Shown here: positions 34,669 to 43,999 of the stretch, piece after piece
Layout: each line of letters begins with the position of its first letter
How positions within the stretch are numbered: the stretch's first letter is position 1
From: an uncultured Clostridia bacterium
Lineage (GTDB): Bacteria > Bacillota > Clostridia > UMGS1883
Direction of reading: 5' to 3'
DNA length: 64,000 nt
Assembly: GCA_947629005.1 (NCBI GenBank)
Contig: CANRCD010000007.1
Span: 19,556 to 83,555 of the forward strand
Notes under the pieces: generated by a model
Database searches by the model: none
What the model was told of the DNA's origin: nothing
Seen by the model: the letters and a program-made list of their open reading frames with translations, nothing else
Translations under genes and position numbers: made by a program

Positions 34669-36466
34669 CAAGCTTCAGCACCGCCATGAAAGCCTCCTGC
34701 GGCAACTCCACGCTGCCCACCTGCCTCATGCGTTTTTTGCCTTCCTTCTGCTTTTCGAGCAGCTTTTTCTTACGGGTTATGTCGCCGCCGTAGCACTTGG
34801 CAAGCACGTCCTTGCGCAGGGCCTTGACGGTCTCGCGGGCGATGATCTTCCCGCCCACGGCGGCTTGGATGGGTATTTCGAAAAGCTGGCGCGGAATGGA
34901 CTCCTTGAGCTTTTCGGCGATTCTGCGGCCTCGGGCATAACTTTTGGACGAATGGACGATAAAGCTGAGCGCGTCCACCATTTCGCCGTTAAGCAGGATG
35001 TCGAGCTTGACAAGGTCGCTTTTCACGTATCCCATGAACTCGTAGTCAAACGAGGCGTAGCCGCGGCTGCGGCTCTTTAAGGCGTCAAAAAAGTCGTAAA
35101 TTATTTCGTTGAGCGGCAGCTCGTAGTGCAGGTCCGCGCGGTCGGCGTCAATATAGGTCATGCCCTTATACACGCCGCGCCGCTCCTGACACAGCTCCAT
35201 TATCGAGCCCACATAGTCCTTGGGCGAAAAGATATGCGCCGTCACCACGGGCTCCTCCATATAGTTTACTTCGGCGGGAGAGGGCATATTTGTCGGGTTC
35301 GAGATAAACACGTCCTCGCCGCTTGTTTTTATCACATGATAGACCACGCTCGGCGCGGTCGTAACAAGGTCAAGATTAAACTCGCGCTCGAGCCTCTCCT
35401 GAATTATTTCCAAATGCAAAAGTCCCAAGAAGCCGCAGCGGAAACCAAAGCCCAGCGCCGCCGAGGTCTCGGCCTCGAAGGAAAGGGAAGCATCGTTGAG
35501 CTGGAGCTTTTCAAGCGCGTCGCGCAGGTCGTTATACTTAGCGCCGTCGGCGGGGTAAATCCCGCAGAAAACCATAGGGTTCACCTTGCGGTAGCCCTCC
35601 AGCGGCTCGGCGGCGGGGTTGTTCGCGTCGGTAACGGTATCGCCCACCTGCGTGTCGCGCACGGTTTTAATGCTGGCCGCAATGTAACCGACCTCGCCCG
35701 CGCTGAGTTCCTTGGCGCTCTGCATTCCGTTGGGCAGAAGATAGCCCGTCTCCACCACGTCAAACTCGCCGCCGGTAGCCATAAACCGTATTCTCATGCC
35801 GGGGCGGAGCGTCCCCTCCATCACGCGGACGTAAACGATTACGCCGCGGTAGGAGTCGTAGTACGAATCAAAAATCAGCGCGCGCGGCGGGGCCGATGGG
35901 TCGCCCGTTGGAGCGGGAATGTTTTTGACTATATATTCGGGCACCTCCTCTATGTTAATGCCCTGCTTGGCGCTTATTCTGGGGGCGTCCATGGCGGGAA
36001 TCCCGATGACGTCCTCAATCTCGCGGGCAACAACATCGGGGCGGGCGCTGGGGAGGTCGATTTTGTTTATGACCGGCAGGATCTCCAGATTGTGGTCAAG
36101 CGCGAGATAGGTGTTCGCAAGGGTCTGGGCCTCCACGCCCTGAGCCGCGTCCACAACCAGAACCGCTCCCTCGCAGGCCGCGAGAGACCGCGATACCTCG
36201 TAATTGAAGTCCACATGGCCCGGGGTGTCGATAAGGTTTAAGATATATGTCTCGCCGTCCTTCGCCTTGTAGCTCATGCGCACGGCGCGGGCCTTTATGG
36301 TTATGCCGCGCTCCCTTTCAAGCTCCATGTTGTCGAGGAGCTGCTCCTCCATATCGCGGCTCTCCACAACGCCCGTCAGCTCAAGCAGGCGGTCGGCAAG
36401 GGTGCTTTTGCCGTGGTCTATGTGGGCTATTATACTGAAATTGCGAATTTTGTCCTGCATTGCCAT
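34661..36466 (-). CDS. lepA: Elongation factor 4 (LepA)
   Basis: LepA is a ribosome-associated GTPase that back-translocates or remodels ribosomes under stress. The 601-residue protein has [18 protein letters not shown] at about 12-29, [22 protein letters not shown] and [11 protein letters not shown], and the LepA-specific C-terminal domain ([19 protein letters not shown]). The frame is open to 36526, but GGAG lies at 3 and 9 bases before the two nearby ATGs at 36466 and 36460; either may be used. Confidence 0.95.
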   Translation of the reverse strand: MAMQDKIRNFSIIAHIDHGKSTLADRLLELTGVVESRDMEEQLLDNMELERERGITIKARAVRMSYKAKDGETYILNLIDTPGHVDFNYEVSRSLAACEGAVLVVDAAQGVEAQTLANTYLALDHNLEILPVINKIDLPSARPDVVAREIEDVIGIPAMDAPRISAKQGINIEEVPEYIVKNIPAPTGDPSAPPRALIFDSYYDSYRGVIVYVRVMEGTLRPGMRIRFMATGGEFDVVETGYLLPNGMQSAKELSAGEVGYIAASIKTVRDTQVGDTVTDANNPAAEPLEGYRKVNPMVFCGIYPADGAKYNDLRDALEKLQLNDASLSFEAETSAALGFGFRCGFLGLLHLEIIQERLEREFNLDLVTTAPSVVYHVIKTSGEDVFISNPTNMPSPAEVNYMEEPVVTAHIFSPKDYVGSIMELCQERRGVYKGMTYIDADRADLHYELPLNEIIYDFFDALKSRSRGYASFDYEFMGYVKSDLVKLDILLNGEMVDALSFIVHSSKSYARGRRIAEKLKESIPRQLFEIPIQAAVGGKIIARETVKALRKDVLAKCYGGDITRKKKLLEKQKEGKKRMRQVGSVELPQEAFMAVLKLDE

Positions 36467-36575
36467 CTTCTCCGTTTTTTCATATAAAATTATTGTACCA
36501 CAACCGCCGCCAAAATGCAAGCCCATTTTCTGTTGATGAGCTCGGCGGGCAAAATAAAAAATTTTAAAAAAGGGG

Positions 36576-36604
36576 TTGACAAGCTCTCGTTATTATGCTA
36601 TAAT
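36576..36604 (+). promoter_or_regulatory. Consensus promoter of tRNA-Ala
   Basis: TTGACA (36576-36581), a 17-base spacer and TATAAT (36599-36604): a perfect sigma-A promoter 20 bases before the tRNA. Confidence 0.9.
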
Positions 36605-36624
36605 AACCCTCGGTTGACAAACAC

Positions 36625-36700
<76 letters not shown>

Positions 36701-36705
36701 ACGGA

Positions 36706-36741
36706 AAACGGCTTGAAGTTTAAGCTTCAAGCCGTTTTTGC
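36706..36741 (+). terminator. Terminator after tRNA-Ala
   Basis: ACGGCTTGAAG / CTTCAAGCCGT with loop TTTAAG is followed by TTTTGC. It could also end transcription from the cobalamin operon, whose last gene stops at 36862. The gap 36742-36861 has no gene. Confidence 0.85.
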
Positions 36742-36861
36742 TTTTACTCTGTAAATTTATTTTACATGACCTGTGTATTGCCGGCCTCGGCGTGGACGCT
36801 CCGACGGCACGTAGTCGGCGGTCAAGGGCTTTCCGCGGCCCTCACGAGGATAAAGAGCCTT

Positions 36862-37371
36862 TCAATATTCAATGCCCAAGCGGGCCTTTACTCCTTTTTT
36901 AAACGGGTGCCTCACAGCATTAATTTCGCTTATATAGTCCGCTGCGTCGAGGAACTTTTGCACTGGGCGGCGGCCCGTGAGCACAAGCTCGATTTTGCCG
37001 GCGTTTTCCAGCACAATCCCGTCAGCGGTATCGCGGTCGAGAAGGCCGTGGCGGTAGGCGGAATTGAACTCGTCTAAAATCAGCATATCAAGCGCGGGCA
37101 AAAGCCCCGCAGCCCCGCAAAGGAGGGCGTTATGCCGGTCGGTTATCTCCGCCCTGACGGCCGCCGTCATAGCCGCCGGAAAGCCGTAGTCACGTTCGAG
37201 ACGGCTGAGGGTTATTTCCGGAATTTTGGCCAGAGCCGCCAGCTCCGACGTGGGCCTCCCCTTCATTAGCTGGACAATGTGCACTCTCATGCCCGCGCCT
37301 GCGGCCCGCAGGGCCAGCCCGAGGGCGGCGGTGGTTTTGCCCTTACCGTCGCCGCAATATATTTGCAGCAT
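36862..37371 (-). CDS. cobO: Cob(I)yrinic acid a,c-diamide adenosyltransferase (CobO/BtuR type)
   Basis: The enzyme transfers the 5'-deoxyadenosyl group from ATP to cobalt of Co(I) corrinoids. The 169-residue protein has the P-loop-like QIYCGDGKGKTTAALGLAL at 3-21, LDMLILDEFNSAYRHGLLD near 93 and LTGRRPVQKFLDAADYISE near 131. It is the last gene of the riboswitch-controlled operon and adjoins cbiP without a gap. Confidence 0.93.
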   Translation of the reverse strand: MLQIYCGDGKGKTTAALGLALRAAGAGMRVHIVQLMKGRPTSELAALAKIPEITLSRLERDYGFPAAMTAAVRAEITDRHNALLCGAAGLLPALDMLILDEFNSAYRHGLLDRDTADGIVLENAGKIELVLTGRRPVQKFLDAADYISEINAVRHPFKKGVKARLGIEY

Positions 37372-38831
37372 TAAATCCCCTCCTCGATTATCCTGTAAAT
37401 CAAATCCATGCCGAGGCTTTGGCGAACGGCCTCGGCCAGCTTATTATATTGTAACTCCTTATAGGCCGCCTTGTCAAGAGGAGGGGAATTGTATTCAAGT
37501 CCTTTTTTCGCGAACAGCGCCTTAACAATGGGAACGGCCGCCGCGTCAAAAACGCCGTGGAGGTAACAGCCGCAGACATTCCCCCGCACAGAACCCTCGC
37601 CGTTCGCGAAGAGCGGGGCTTCCTCCGACGCGGTCTCGCCCGTATGAATCTCATAGCCCTCGGCCTCAAGACCGTTAAGGCAGGAAAAAAAGCCTCTTAC
37701 GCCGGCAATGGCCGCCCTCTTTTGCGCAAGCGTCTTTTCGCTTTTAAACACCGTTTCCATATTCAACAGGCCCAGCCCCTCGATCTCGCCGCCTCCCTCC
37801 GAGTTCAATGGGTCGGATATTTTTTTGCCCAAAAGCTGATACCCGCCGCACACTCCGAAAATGGGCGCGCCGGTCGAGGCAAGACTTTTTATCGCGGGCT
37901 CAAGTCCGCTTTCCCGCAGCCAACGCATATCGGCGATAGAGCTCTTTGTGCCGGGCAAGATGAGCAAGTCCGGCCTGCCCAGCTCATTTTCGCGGCTTAC
38001 ATATCGCACCGGTATTCCGCAGCGGGCAAAGGCGTCAAAGTCGGTAAAGTTGGATATTTTCGGCAGCCTGACAACGGCTATATCCGCCGCCGAGGCATTT
38101 TTGTTCTCCAACCGTTCTGAAAGGCTGTCCTCCTCGTCAAGGTCAACGTCTATCCACGGGACAACTCCCGCAACGGGCTTGCCGCTCCTCTCCTCAAGGA
38201 TTTTCACACCTTCATCAAACAAGCGCAGGTCTCCGCGGAACTTGTTCACGACAAGCCCCTTTACCATGGCGTTTTCCTCGGGCTCAAGCAGCATAAGCGT
38301 TCCCAGCAGTTGGGCGAACACCCCGCCCCGATCAATATCGCCCGCCAGCAACACGGGCGAGGCGGTCAGCCGCGCAAGGCCCATATTAACTATGTCGTCC
38401 TTTTTGAGATTGAGCTCCACGGGGCTGCCCGCGCCCTCAATAACGATTATATCAAAGCGGCGGGAAAGCTCTCTGTACGCCTCCATCACCTCGGGCACAA
38501 GAGATTTTTTATATCTGAAATAGTCCGCGGCTTTCATTTCGCCCCGAACACGGCCGTTTACAATGACCTGTGAGCCTCGGTCTGTGGTGGGCTTAAGGAG
38601 AATAGGATTCATAAGAAAGCTTGGTTCGACTCCGGCGGCTTCGGCCTGCATGGCCTGCGCCCTGCCCATTTCGCGGCCCTCGCGGGTGACATAGGAGTTG
38701 AGAGCCATATTTTGCGACTTAAACGGCGCGGCGCTGTATCCGTCCTGCCTGAAGATACGGCAGAGTGCCGCCGTCAGCAGGCTTTTGCCCGCATTGGACA
38801 TCGTACCCTGTATCATTATTGATTTGGCCAT
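37371..38831 (-). CDS. cbiP: Cobyric acid synthase
   Basis: CbiP/CobQ amidates side chains b, d, e and g of adenosylcobyrinic acid diamide with glutamine and ATP. The 486 residues start with the ATPase domain (MIQGTMSNAGKSLLTAAL) and include VIEGAGSPVELNLKKDDIVN near 135. They end with a class I glutaminase domain whose nucleophile lies in FGVCGGYQLLGKK near 330; the partner His is in GCYLHGVFD. Its stop shares one base with cobO. The length is normal for the family. Confidence 0.96.
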   Translation of the reverse strand: MAKSIMIQGTMSNAGKSLLTAALCRIFRQDGYSAAPFKSQNMALNSYVTREGREMGRAQAMQAEAAGVEPSFLMNPILLKPTTDRGSQVIVNGRVRGEMKAADYFRYKKSLVPEVMEAYRELSRRFDIIVIEGAGSPVELNLKKDDIVNMGLARLTASPVLLAGDIDRGGVFAQLLGTLMLLEPEENAMVKGLVVNKFRGDLRLFDEGVKILEERSGKPVAGVVPWIDVDLDEEDSLSERLENKNASAADIAVVRLPKISNFTDFDAFARCGIPVRYVSRENELGRPDLLILPGTKSSIADMRWLRESGLEPAIKSLASTGAPIFGVCGGYQLLGKKISDPLNSEGGGEIEGLGLLNMETVFKSEKTLAQKRAAIAGVRGFFSCLNGLEAEGYEIHTGETASEEAPLFANGEGSVRGNVCGCYLHGVFDAAAVPIVKALFAKKGLEYNSPPLDKAAYKELQYNKLAEAVRQSLGMDLIYRIIEEGI

Positions 38832-39845
38832 CTATTTTTCCTCCGAAAGGATTTCTTTTATTGCGCCGACGAGCGTTTCGTTTTCCGCCCTCAGCCGAAC
38901 GGCGGCGCGGTAAAACTGCGGCCCGAGGCCGTAGTAGTCGGAGCAGCAGCGTATGGATATCCTTCGGCGGAGCAGCGCGGCTCTTAACCCCTCGGGGCCT
39001 TTGAAAAGCAGATAATTCGCCTCGGACGGGAACGTCTTTAACCCAAGTCCGGCCAAAGAAGCGGAAAGGAATTCCCTCTCCCGCCTTACAAACCGCCGCG
39101 TTCTCGGGATAAAGGTCTTTTCCTTTAACGCCGCCAATCCGGCGAGCTGCGCCGGAGCAGACACGCTCCAGCAGGGGCCGTAAGCGGCGATTTTTTCCGC
39201 CAGAGAGGCGTCCTCGCAGATCAGATAGCCCAGCCGAAGTCCGGCCATGGCGTAAATTTTGGTAAATGCCTTGAGCGCAAACGGCGGCCGCGGAATGTCC
39301 GCCCGCGCCCGCGCAAAATCCGCAAAGCATTGGTCGAGTATGAGGGCCGCCCCTTTCTCTCTGCATTTTGCGATTACTTTTCCCAGAAGCGCTCCGTCTA
39401 TAAGTCCGCCGTCGGGGTTGTTCGGGCTGGCAAGTATCACCGCGCCGCGAGCGGGTATGCGCTCCGTAATGCCTTCGTCAAGCCGGAAATCGTTTTCCGC
39501 CGAAAGATAAAACCGCTCCACCTTAGAACCCGCCTCGAGCATGGCTTTTTCGTATTCGGAAAAAGCCGGCGCCGTAACAAGGGCCTTTTGGGGTGAAAGG
39601 ACGTGGGCCAGTCTGTATATCAGGTCGGAGGCCCCGTTCCCGCAGACAATGTTTTCGGGAGCCACACCCTCCCTTTCGGCCAAGGCGCGGCGCAGAGCGC
39701 GGCACTTCGGGTCGGGATATCTTTCGAAGCTCCGCGCGCCCGCCCTGAGAGCGGACCGAACGCTCGCAGGCATACCGAGAGGGTTTATATTTGCGGAAAA
39801 ATCCAGCTCAACATCCACGGAATAAACGTCCCCGCCGTGAGTCAC
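38832..39845 (-). CDS. cobD: L-threonine-O-3-phosphate decarboxylase (CobD class I aminotransferase fold)
   Basis: CobD makes (R)-1-amino-2-propanol O-2-phosphate, which CbiB attaches to cobyric acid. The 337-residue PLP protein has DFSANINPLGMP at 13-24, ILASPNNPDGGLIDG near 155 and the Schiff-base lysine in KAFTKIYAMAGLRLGYL near 213. Start is the GTG at 39845, GGAGGTGAT 5 bases upstream and GTGA overlap with cbiB. Longer open frame upstream runs inside cbiB and is rejected. Confidence 0.9.
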   Translation of the reverse strand: MTHGGDVYSVDVELDFSANINPLGMPASVRSALRAGARSFERYPDPKCRALRRALAEREGVAPENIVCGNGASDLIYRLAHVLSPQKALVTAPAFSEYEKAMLEAGSKVERFYLSAENDFRLDEGITERIPARGAVILASPNNPDGGLIDGALLGKVIAKCREKGAALILDQCFADFARARADIPRPPFALKAFTKIYAMAGLRLGYLICEDASLAEKIAAYGPCWSVSAPAQLAGLAALKEKTFIPRTRRFVRREREFLSASLAGLGLKTFPSEANYLLFKGPEGLRAALLRRRISIRCCSDYYGLGPQFYRAAVRLRAENETLVGAIKEILSEEK

Positions 39846-40795
39846 AGTATCACCTCCGCCAAAAGTCTTAACAATAACGCAAAAATCAAGGTCAAAAACG
39901 AGGTCAGGTACATCAGCCTGTTCGCCCGTCGGATATCCTCCGGCTCTGTGGGGCGCAGAGGGTCGCCGATGACAGGCTTTTTGTGAACCACGCCGAAATA
40001 GCTTGCGTCTCCGGCCAACTCCACGCCAAGCGCGCCCGCCATTACCGACTCGGTCTGGGCGGAGTTGGGGCTGGGGTGCCCGAGCCTGTCCCGCCGCCAT
40101 ATTTTGTAAGCGTTTTTGCCGTCAAGGCCGGACAGCCTTGCCGCGAAAATCATTATCAGCGCCGTCAGCCGAGAGGGGATAAAGTTCAGCGCGTCGTCCA
40201 GCCGAGCGGCAAAGCGGCCGAGGTCTATGTATTTTTCATTTTTATATCCCACCATGGAGTCCATTGTGTTGGCCGCTTTGTAGAAAAAACCGAGCGGCGC
40301 TCCTCCAAGGGCGATAAAAAGCATGGGCGCGGTCACGCCGTCGGAGGTGTTTTCGGCCACGGTCTCAATGGCGGCGCGGGTTATTCCTGCTGCGTCCAGC
40401 CCCTCGACGTCCCGCCCGACTATCATCGAAACGGCTCCTCGGGCGGCTTCGGTATCGCCGCGCTCAAGGGCGCGGCAGACCTTCATGCTTTCCCGCTCGA
40501 GGCAGCGGGCGGCCAGCAGATAATAGCACATCACGCTCTCTGCGGCCAAACCGAGGATGGTATTCATGCGGTAAAGCAAAATTAAAATTCCCGTCGGCAC
40601 GGCGGCGCTCACGAGCAAAACCGTCAGCGCCATAAGCGTTCCCGCCAGTCTTTCCCTGCCGGAAAGCAGACGGCGCAGCGTTTTTTCCAGCCATGATATC
40701 ATTGAGCCGATGAGCCGCACCGGATGAGGCAGGGAGTGCGGGTCGCCGAGAAAAAAGTCGATAACAAAGCCTATCGGCAGCGCAAGTATCCTCAT
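39842..40795 (-). CDS. cbiB: Adenosylcobinamide-phosphate synthase
   Basis: CbiB joins aminopropanol phosphate to adenosylcobyric acid in the membrane. The 317-residue protein carries the family sequence FFLGDPHSLPHPVRLIGSM at 14-32, IVGRDVEGLDAAGITRAAIE and ETVAENTSDGVTAP near 143, plus KAANTMDSMVGYKN. Four to five hydrophobic segments are visible. It overlaps both neighbours (cobC upstream, cobD downstream). Confidence 0.95.
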   Translation of the reverse strand: MRILALPIGFVIDFFLGDPHSLPHPVRLIGSMISWLEKTLRRLLSGRERLAGTLMALTVLLVSAAVPTGILILLYRMNTILGLAAESVMCYYLLAARCLERESMKVCRALERGDTEAARGAVSMIVGRDVEGLDAAGITRAAIETVAENTSDGVTAPMLFIALGGAPLGFFYKAANTMDSMVGYKNEKYIDLGRFAARLDDALNFIPSRLTALIMIFAARLSGLDGKNAYKIWRRDRLGHPSPNSAQTESVMAGALGVELAGDASYFGVVHKKPVIGDPLRPTEPEDIRRANRLMYLTSFLTLIFALLLRLLAEVIL

Positions 40796-41349
40796 CCCAG
40801 CCTCCCGATAACGCTCATGACCCCGCCGTCAAAATCCACAATAAAGCCGCCGCCGTTTTCCGTGCGGTAATCGTAAAATTCCCTTTGCGGCAGAGCGTAG
40901 CGTTCAAGGAGGGCCATTATCGTTCCGCCGTGAACCACAAAGGCGGTTTTATCGGCGAGGCTTGGGACAAGCTCCTCAAAGGCGGAGGCAGTGCGGGCGC
41001 AAAAGCCCGCCATATCTTCCCCGCCCGGGAAGGCCATTTTGCCGCCGCTGTCTATCCACTGCTGATAAACGGGCGCGCCGTTGAGGTCGTCGTAGTTTTT
41101 GCCCTCGAACGCGCCGAAATCACATTCCCTGAGCCCGCGGCACAGGAGGGGCGTTTTGTCGGGATAGATGATGCTTGCCGTTTCAAGGCAGCGGCGCAGA
41201 GGACTTGCGACAACCGCCCGAGCCGCGGGATAGCGGCGCGTTTCCAGCTCTAAGCGGCCCGCCCCGCAAAGCGGCTCGTCCGTCACGCCGATATAGCGTT
41301 TTTCAAGGTTGCCGGCGGTTTTGCCGTGGCGGATAAAATAAAGTTCCAT
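40792..41349 (-). CDS. cobC: Alpha-ribazole phosphatase-like histidine phosphatase
   Basis: CobC removes the phosphate of alpha-ribazole (or adenosylcobalamin) phosphate. The 185-residue protein has the RHG motif in YFIRHGKTAGN at 5-15, VVASPLRRCLETA near 47 and a second catalytic His in TAFVVHGGTIMAL near 136. The role is inferred from the operon, since the superfamily has many substrates. Its stop overlaps the cbiB start. Confidence 0.88.
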   Translation of the reverse strand: MELYFIRHGKTAGNLEKRYIGVTDEPLCGAGRLELETRRYPAARAVVASPLRRCLETASIIYPDKTPLLCRGLRECDFGAFEGKNYDDLNGAPVYQQWIDSGGKMAFPGGEDMAGFCARTASAFEELVPSLADKTAFVVHGGTIMALLERYALPQREFYDYRTENGGGFIVDFDGGVMSVIGRLG

Positions 41350-41353
41350 AATA

Positions 41354-41677
41354 TCATCCCTTAATTTTTATCGGTATACCGCAGACAACGCGTTCCACGG
41401 TCTCGGCCCTTTCCGCCAGCAGACAGCCCACGCGGCCCACGGCCTCCCGCCAAAGTCGGTCGGGCTTTTCCAGCGGGATTATGCCGCAGCCTATTTCGTC
41501 CATGACTATGACGGCGTCGGGATTTTCCGCGAGAAAATTTTCGGTCTCGGCCAAAGGGTCGAGGCCGGCTTCGAGCCACCGACGTACTTTCAGCTCGTAG
41601 CCGTCCGTGTGGCAGCCGTATTTTTCGCCCGCATAGAGGGCCTTGCCCTGATGGGCTCCGCCGATGATTAACCTCAT
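41354..41677 (-). CDS. Short CobU-like P-loop protein
   Basis: This 107-residue protein has a Walker A-like GGAHQGK at 6-12 and a VIVMDEIGCGIIPLEK segment, echoing ITGGSKCGKS and VTNEVGCD of the full CobU encoded 760 bases away. It lacks about 65 residues compared with CobU, including the part with the guanylylated His region (RHRRQREGKG). Start ATG 41677 has AAGGAG 9 bases upstream; the longer frame to 41737 runs within cobS. Its activity is uncertain. Confidence 0.75.
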   Translation of the reverse strand: MRLIIGGAHQGKALYAGEKYGCHTDGYELKVRRWLEAGLDPLAETENFLAENPDAVIVMDEIGCGIIPLEKPDRLWREAVGRVGCLLAERAETVERVVCGIPIKIKG

Positions 41678-42447
41678 AAAACCGCGCTCCTTATCATTGC
41701 GGCAAAGACTGCGGCCCCCACGGCCGCAAGCTCGCATATTTGCAGGAAATATCCCGCCAAATCGCCCGTCACGCCGCCGAATTTTTTGTACGACATCCCG
41801 CGGTAATAAACGAAGCCGAGGACCTCCGCGGCAAATGCGCAGCAGCCGCAGAGCGGGTCGATAAAAAACGCGGGGGCCAGCGTAAGCGCCAAAGCCGCGA
41901 GCTCGCTTGCGATAACCGCCCGCTTATCCGCCGGACGGCGGAAGCTTTGGAGGGCGCCGTCGGCCTTTGCGCTCTTGAAAACAGCCGCTCCGAGGCCGCT
42001 CAGCGCCCGCGACTGCACAAAGGCGAGGGCGCAGACCGCCATCGGCCGCCATGCTTTTATCTGTGCGAACAGCCCCGCCTGAACAAGCAAATACAGCGCG
42101 GCCTTTACGGCGGCGAAGGAGCCTATGTGCGGGTCGTCCATAATCTCCAGCATTTTTTCCCTTGCGCCCCAGCTCGCAAGCGCGTCGCAAACGTCGCAGA
42201 AGCCGTCTATATGTATGCCGCCGGTTATGACGACGGGCAGAGCCGCCGCACCGGCCCCAAACAGAAACGAGCTAAATCCGAGGGCGCGGTACAGCCAGAA
42301 CCACAGCAGCTCGGCCCCGCCCACCGCCGCGCCCACCAGCGGGAAAAAGCACAGAGAATAGCGGCGGTTTTCATCCTTCCATTCCACCTGCGGCACAGGT
42401 ATGCGGGAGTACATCAGAAAGGCCGAAAGCATTGATTTTATAAGCAT
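41674..42447 (-). CDS. cobS: Adenosylcobinamide-GDP ribazoletransferase (cobalamin synthase)
   Basis: CobS joins adenosylcobinamide-GDP to alpha-ribazole in the membrane. The 257-residue protein shows FLMYSRIPVP near 10, GGIHIDGFCDVCDALASWG near 74 (the metal-binding HxDGxxD pattern), and MDDPHIGSFA. Six or so hydrophobic helices are seen. The start at 42447 has AAGGAG about 10 bases upstream; the frame upstream to 42969 lies within cobU and is not used. Confidence 0.95.
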   Translation of the reverse strand: MLIKSMLSAFLMYSRIPVPQVEWKDENRRYSLCFFPLVGAAVGGAELLWFWLYRALGFSSFLFGAGAAALPVVITGGIHIDGFCDVCDALASWGAREKMLEIMDDPHIGSFAAVKAALYLLVQAGLFAQIKAWRPMAVCALAFVQSRALSGLGAAVFKSAKADGALQSFRRPADKRAVIASELAALALTLAPAFFIDPLCGCCAFAAEVLGFVYYRGMSYKKFGGVTGDLAGYFLQICELAAVGAAVFAAMIRSAVL

Positions 42448-42962
42448 TTGGGCCGCTCTCCTTTCAATATAAGAGGTATGCCGCAAACCGCCTCTATCAC
42501 AGTGTCCGCCGCCTCGGCCAAGCGGCGGTTTATTTCGCCGATGAGCCTTATGTACTCCTCGGTTTCGGGCGGATAGGCAAAACCGTCGCAGCCCACCTCG
42601 TTTGTCACAACGATGAGATTGGCGGCCCGTTTGCTCAGTCCGACAACGCCGGCTGTGATATTTTCCGCCGGACGGGGAGCCTTGGCCGTGAACATCTCGT
42701 TGGCAAGGAGGTTGCCCACGTCCTCCAACAGGGCGCAGCAGCCCGCAGGCAAAGCGGCGCGGCCGATATCGGCGTATTTTTCGACGGTGACAAAGCCCTT
42801 GCCCTCCCGCTGTCGGCGGTGACGCTCTATCAGGGCCTCCGCTTCGGCGCCGAAGGGCCGCATTGTGGCGATATAATAAAGGGGCGGACCGCAAGAAACG
42901 GCCAGAGCCTCGGCCATGCGGGACTTGCCGCACTTGCTTCCGCCGGTAATAAGGGTCAGCAT
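42438..42962 (-). CDS. cobU: Adenosylcobinamide kinase / adenosylcobinamide-phosphate guanylyltransferase
   Basis: CobU phosphorylates adenosylcobinamide and then attaches GMP. The 174 residues carry TLITGGSKCGKSRMAE at 3-18, the His-containing ALIERHRRQREGKGF near 43 and VTNEVGCDGFAYPPE near 118. Its start overlaps the cobT stop, and its stop overlaps the cobS start. Confidence 0.95.
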   Translation of the reverse strand: MLTLITGGSKCGKSRMAEALAVSCGPPLYYIATMRPFGAEAEALIERHRRQREGKGFVTVEKYADIGRAALPAGCCALLEDVGNLLANEMFTAKAPRPAENITAGVVGLSKRAANLIVVTNEVGCDGFAYPPETEEYIRLIGEINRRLAEAADTVIEAVCGIPLILKGERPKCL

Positions 42963-43999
42963 AGATCAACGTACCTTTCCATGGGGAGAGAATCGAAGCG
43001 GTGAGCGCCGTTATATACCGCCAGAGCTCCGTCGAGAAGCGGCAGCAGCATCAGCGCGCCGCTCCCTTCGCCCAAGGCAAGGCCGGCGGATATGACGGGG
43101 CTCAGGCCGAGACTCTCAACGAGGGCCTTTGCCGCCGGTTCCCTTGAGGCGTGGGAGGCCAGCATGAACTCCTTTGACAGCGGCGCGATTCTTACGGCCA
43201 GCGCTGCCGCAGTCAGCGAGATAAGGCCGTCGATAATAACCGGCGTGCGGCGGACGGCCCCGCCTAAGAACAGCCCCGTCATTCCGGCAATGTCAAAGCC
43301 GCCCAGCCCCGCGAGAACTCCTATCGGGTCGCCCGCGTCGGGGCGGTTTGCCTCCAGCGCGCGGCGGACGGCGGATATCTTTCGCCCGAGCCCCTCTCTG
43401 CTCAAGCCGGCTCCCCGTCCCACGGTCTTTTCGGGCGGCAGGCCCAGCAGCGCCGAGGTCACCGCCGCAGCCGAGGTAGTGTTGCCTATGCCCATTTCTC
43501 CGGCGATTATGACGTCCGCTCCGCCGCCGCACAAATCGCGCGCTATGTCCATGCCGGCGGCGATGGCGATTTCCGCTTCGCCGCGGCTCATGGCGGGGCC
43601 GCGGGCGATATTGCCCGTGCCGGCGGCAACGCGGCGGTCAAGCACGCCGTCCACAGGGGCGTTCATACCCATATCTACGGCCAAGACTTCGGCCCCGTAG
43701 GCGGCGGCAAGGCAGTTTACGCATGAGCGGCCGTCGGCTATTTCCGCCGCCACGAGGGCGGTCACCTCGCTGCCTGTCTGCGTAACGCCTTCAGCCACAA
43801 CGCCGTTGTCGGCGCACATCACCACGGCGGCGCGATTTTTCAGCTCAAAGTCCTCGCTGCCCTTTATGCCGGCGATTTTTACCACAGCGTCCTCCAAAAG
43901 GCCGAGACTGTGCAGAGGCTTAGCCACGGAGCTCCAACGCTCACGCGCCCGCTCCATGGCGGCCTCGTCCAAGGGATGTATATTTTCAAGTCCGCGCAT
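42956..43999 (-). CDS. cobT: Nicotinate-nucleotide-dimethylbenzimidazole phosphoribosyltransferase
   Basis: CobT activates the lower-ligand base by forming alpha-ribazole phosphate. The 347-residue protein has KPLHSLGLLEDAVVKIAGI near 27, MCADNGVVAEGVTQTGSEV near 62, GEMGIGNTTSAAAVTSALL near 166 and DGLISLTAAALAV near 255. No dimethylbenzimidazole synthesis gene is seen in this window, so the native base is not predictable. It overlaps cbiA and cobU. Confidence 0.95.
   Translation of the reverse strand: MRGLENIHPLDEAAMERARERWSSVAKPLHSLGLLEDAVVKIAGIKGSEDFELKNRAAVVMCADNGVVAEGVTQTGSEVTALVAAEIADGRSCVNCLAAAYGAEVLAVDMGMNAPVDGVLDRRVAAGTGNIARGPAMSRGEAEIAIAAGMDIARDLCGGGADVIIAGEMGIGNTTSAAAVTSALLGLPPEKTVGRGAGLSREGLGRKISAVRRALEANRPDAGDPIGVLAGLGGFDIAGMTGLFLGGAVRRTPVIIDGLISLTAAALAVRIAPLSKEFMLASHASREPAAKALVESLGLSPVISAGLALGEGSGALMLLPLLDGALAVYNGAHRFDSLPMERYVDLC

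Noticed and set aside
39846..40100. N-terminal extension of cobD
   Set aside because: The extra residues are translated cbiB in another frame; GTG 39845 has a ribosome site and the GTGA overlap.
42448..42969. N-terminal extension of cobS
   Set aside because: This stretch is cobU in another frame; ATG 42447 has a proper ribosome site.
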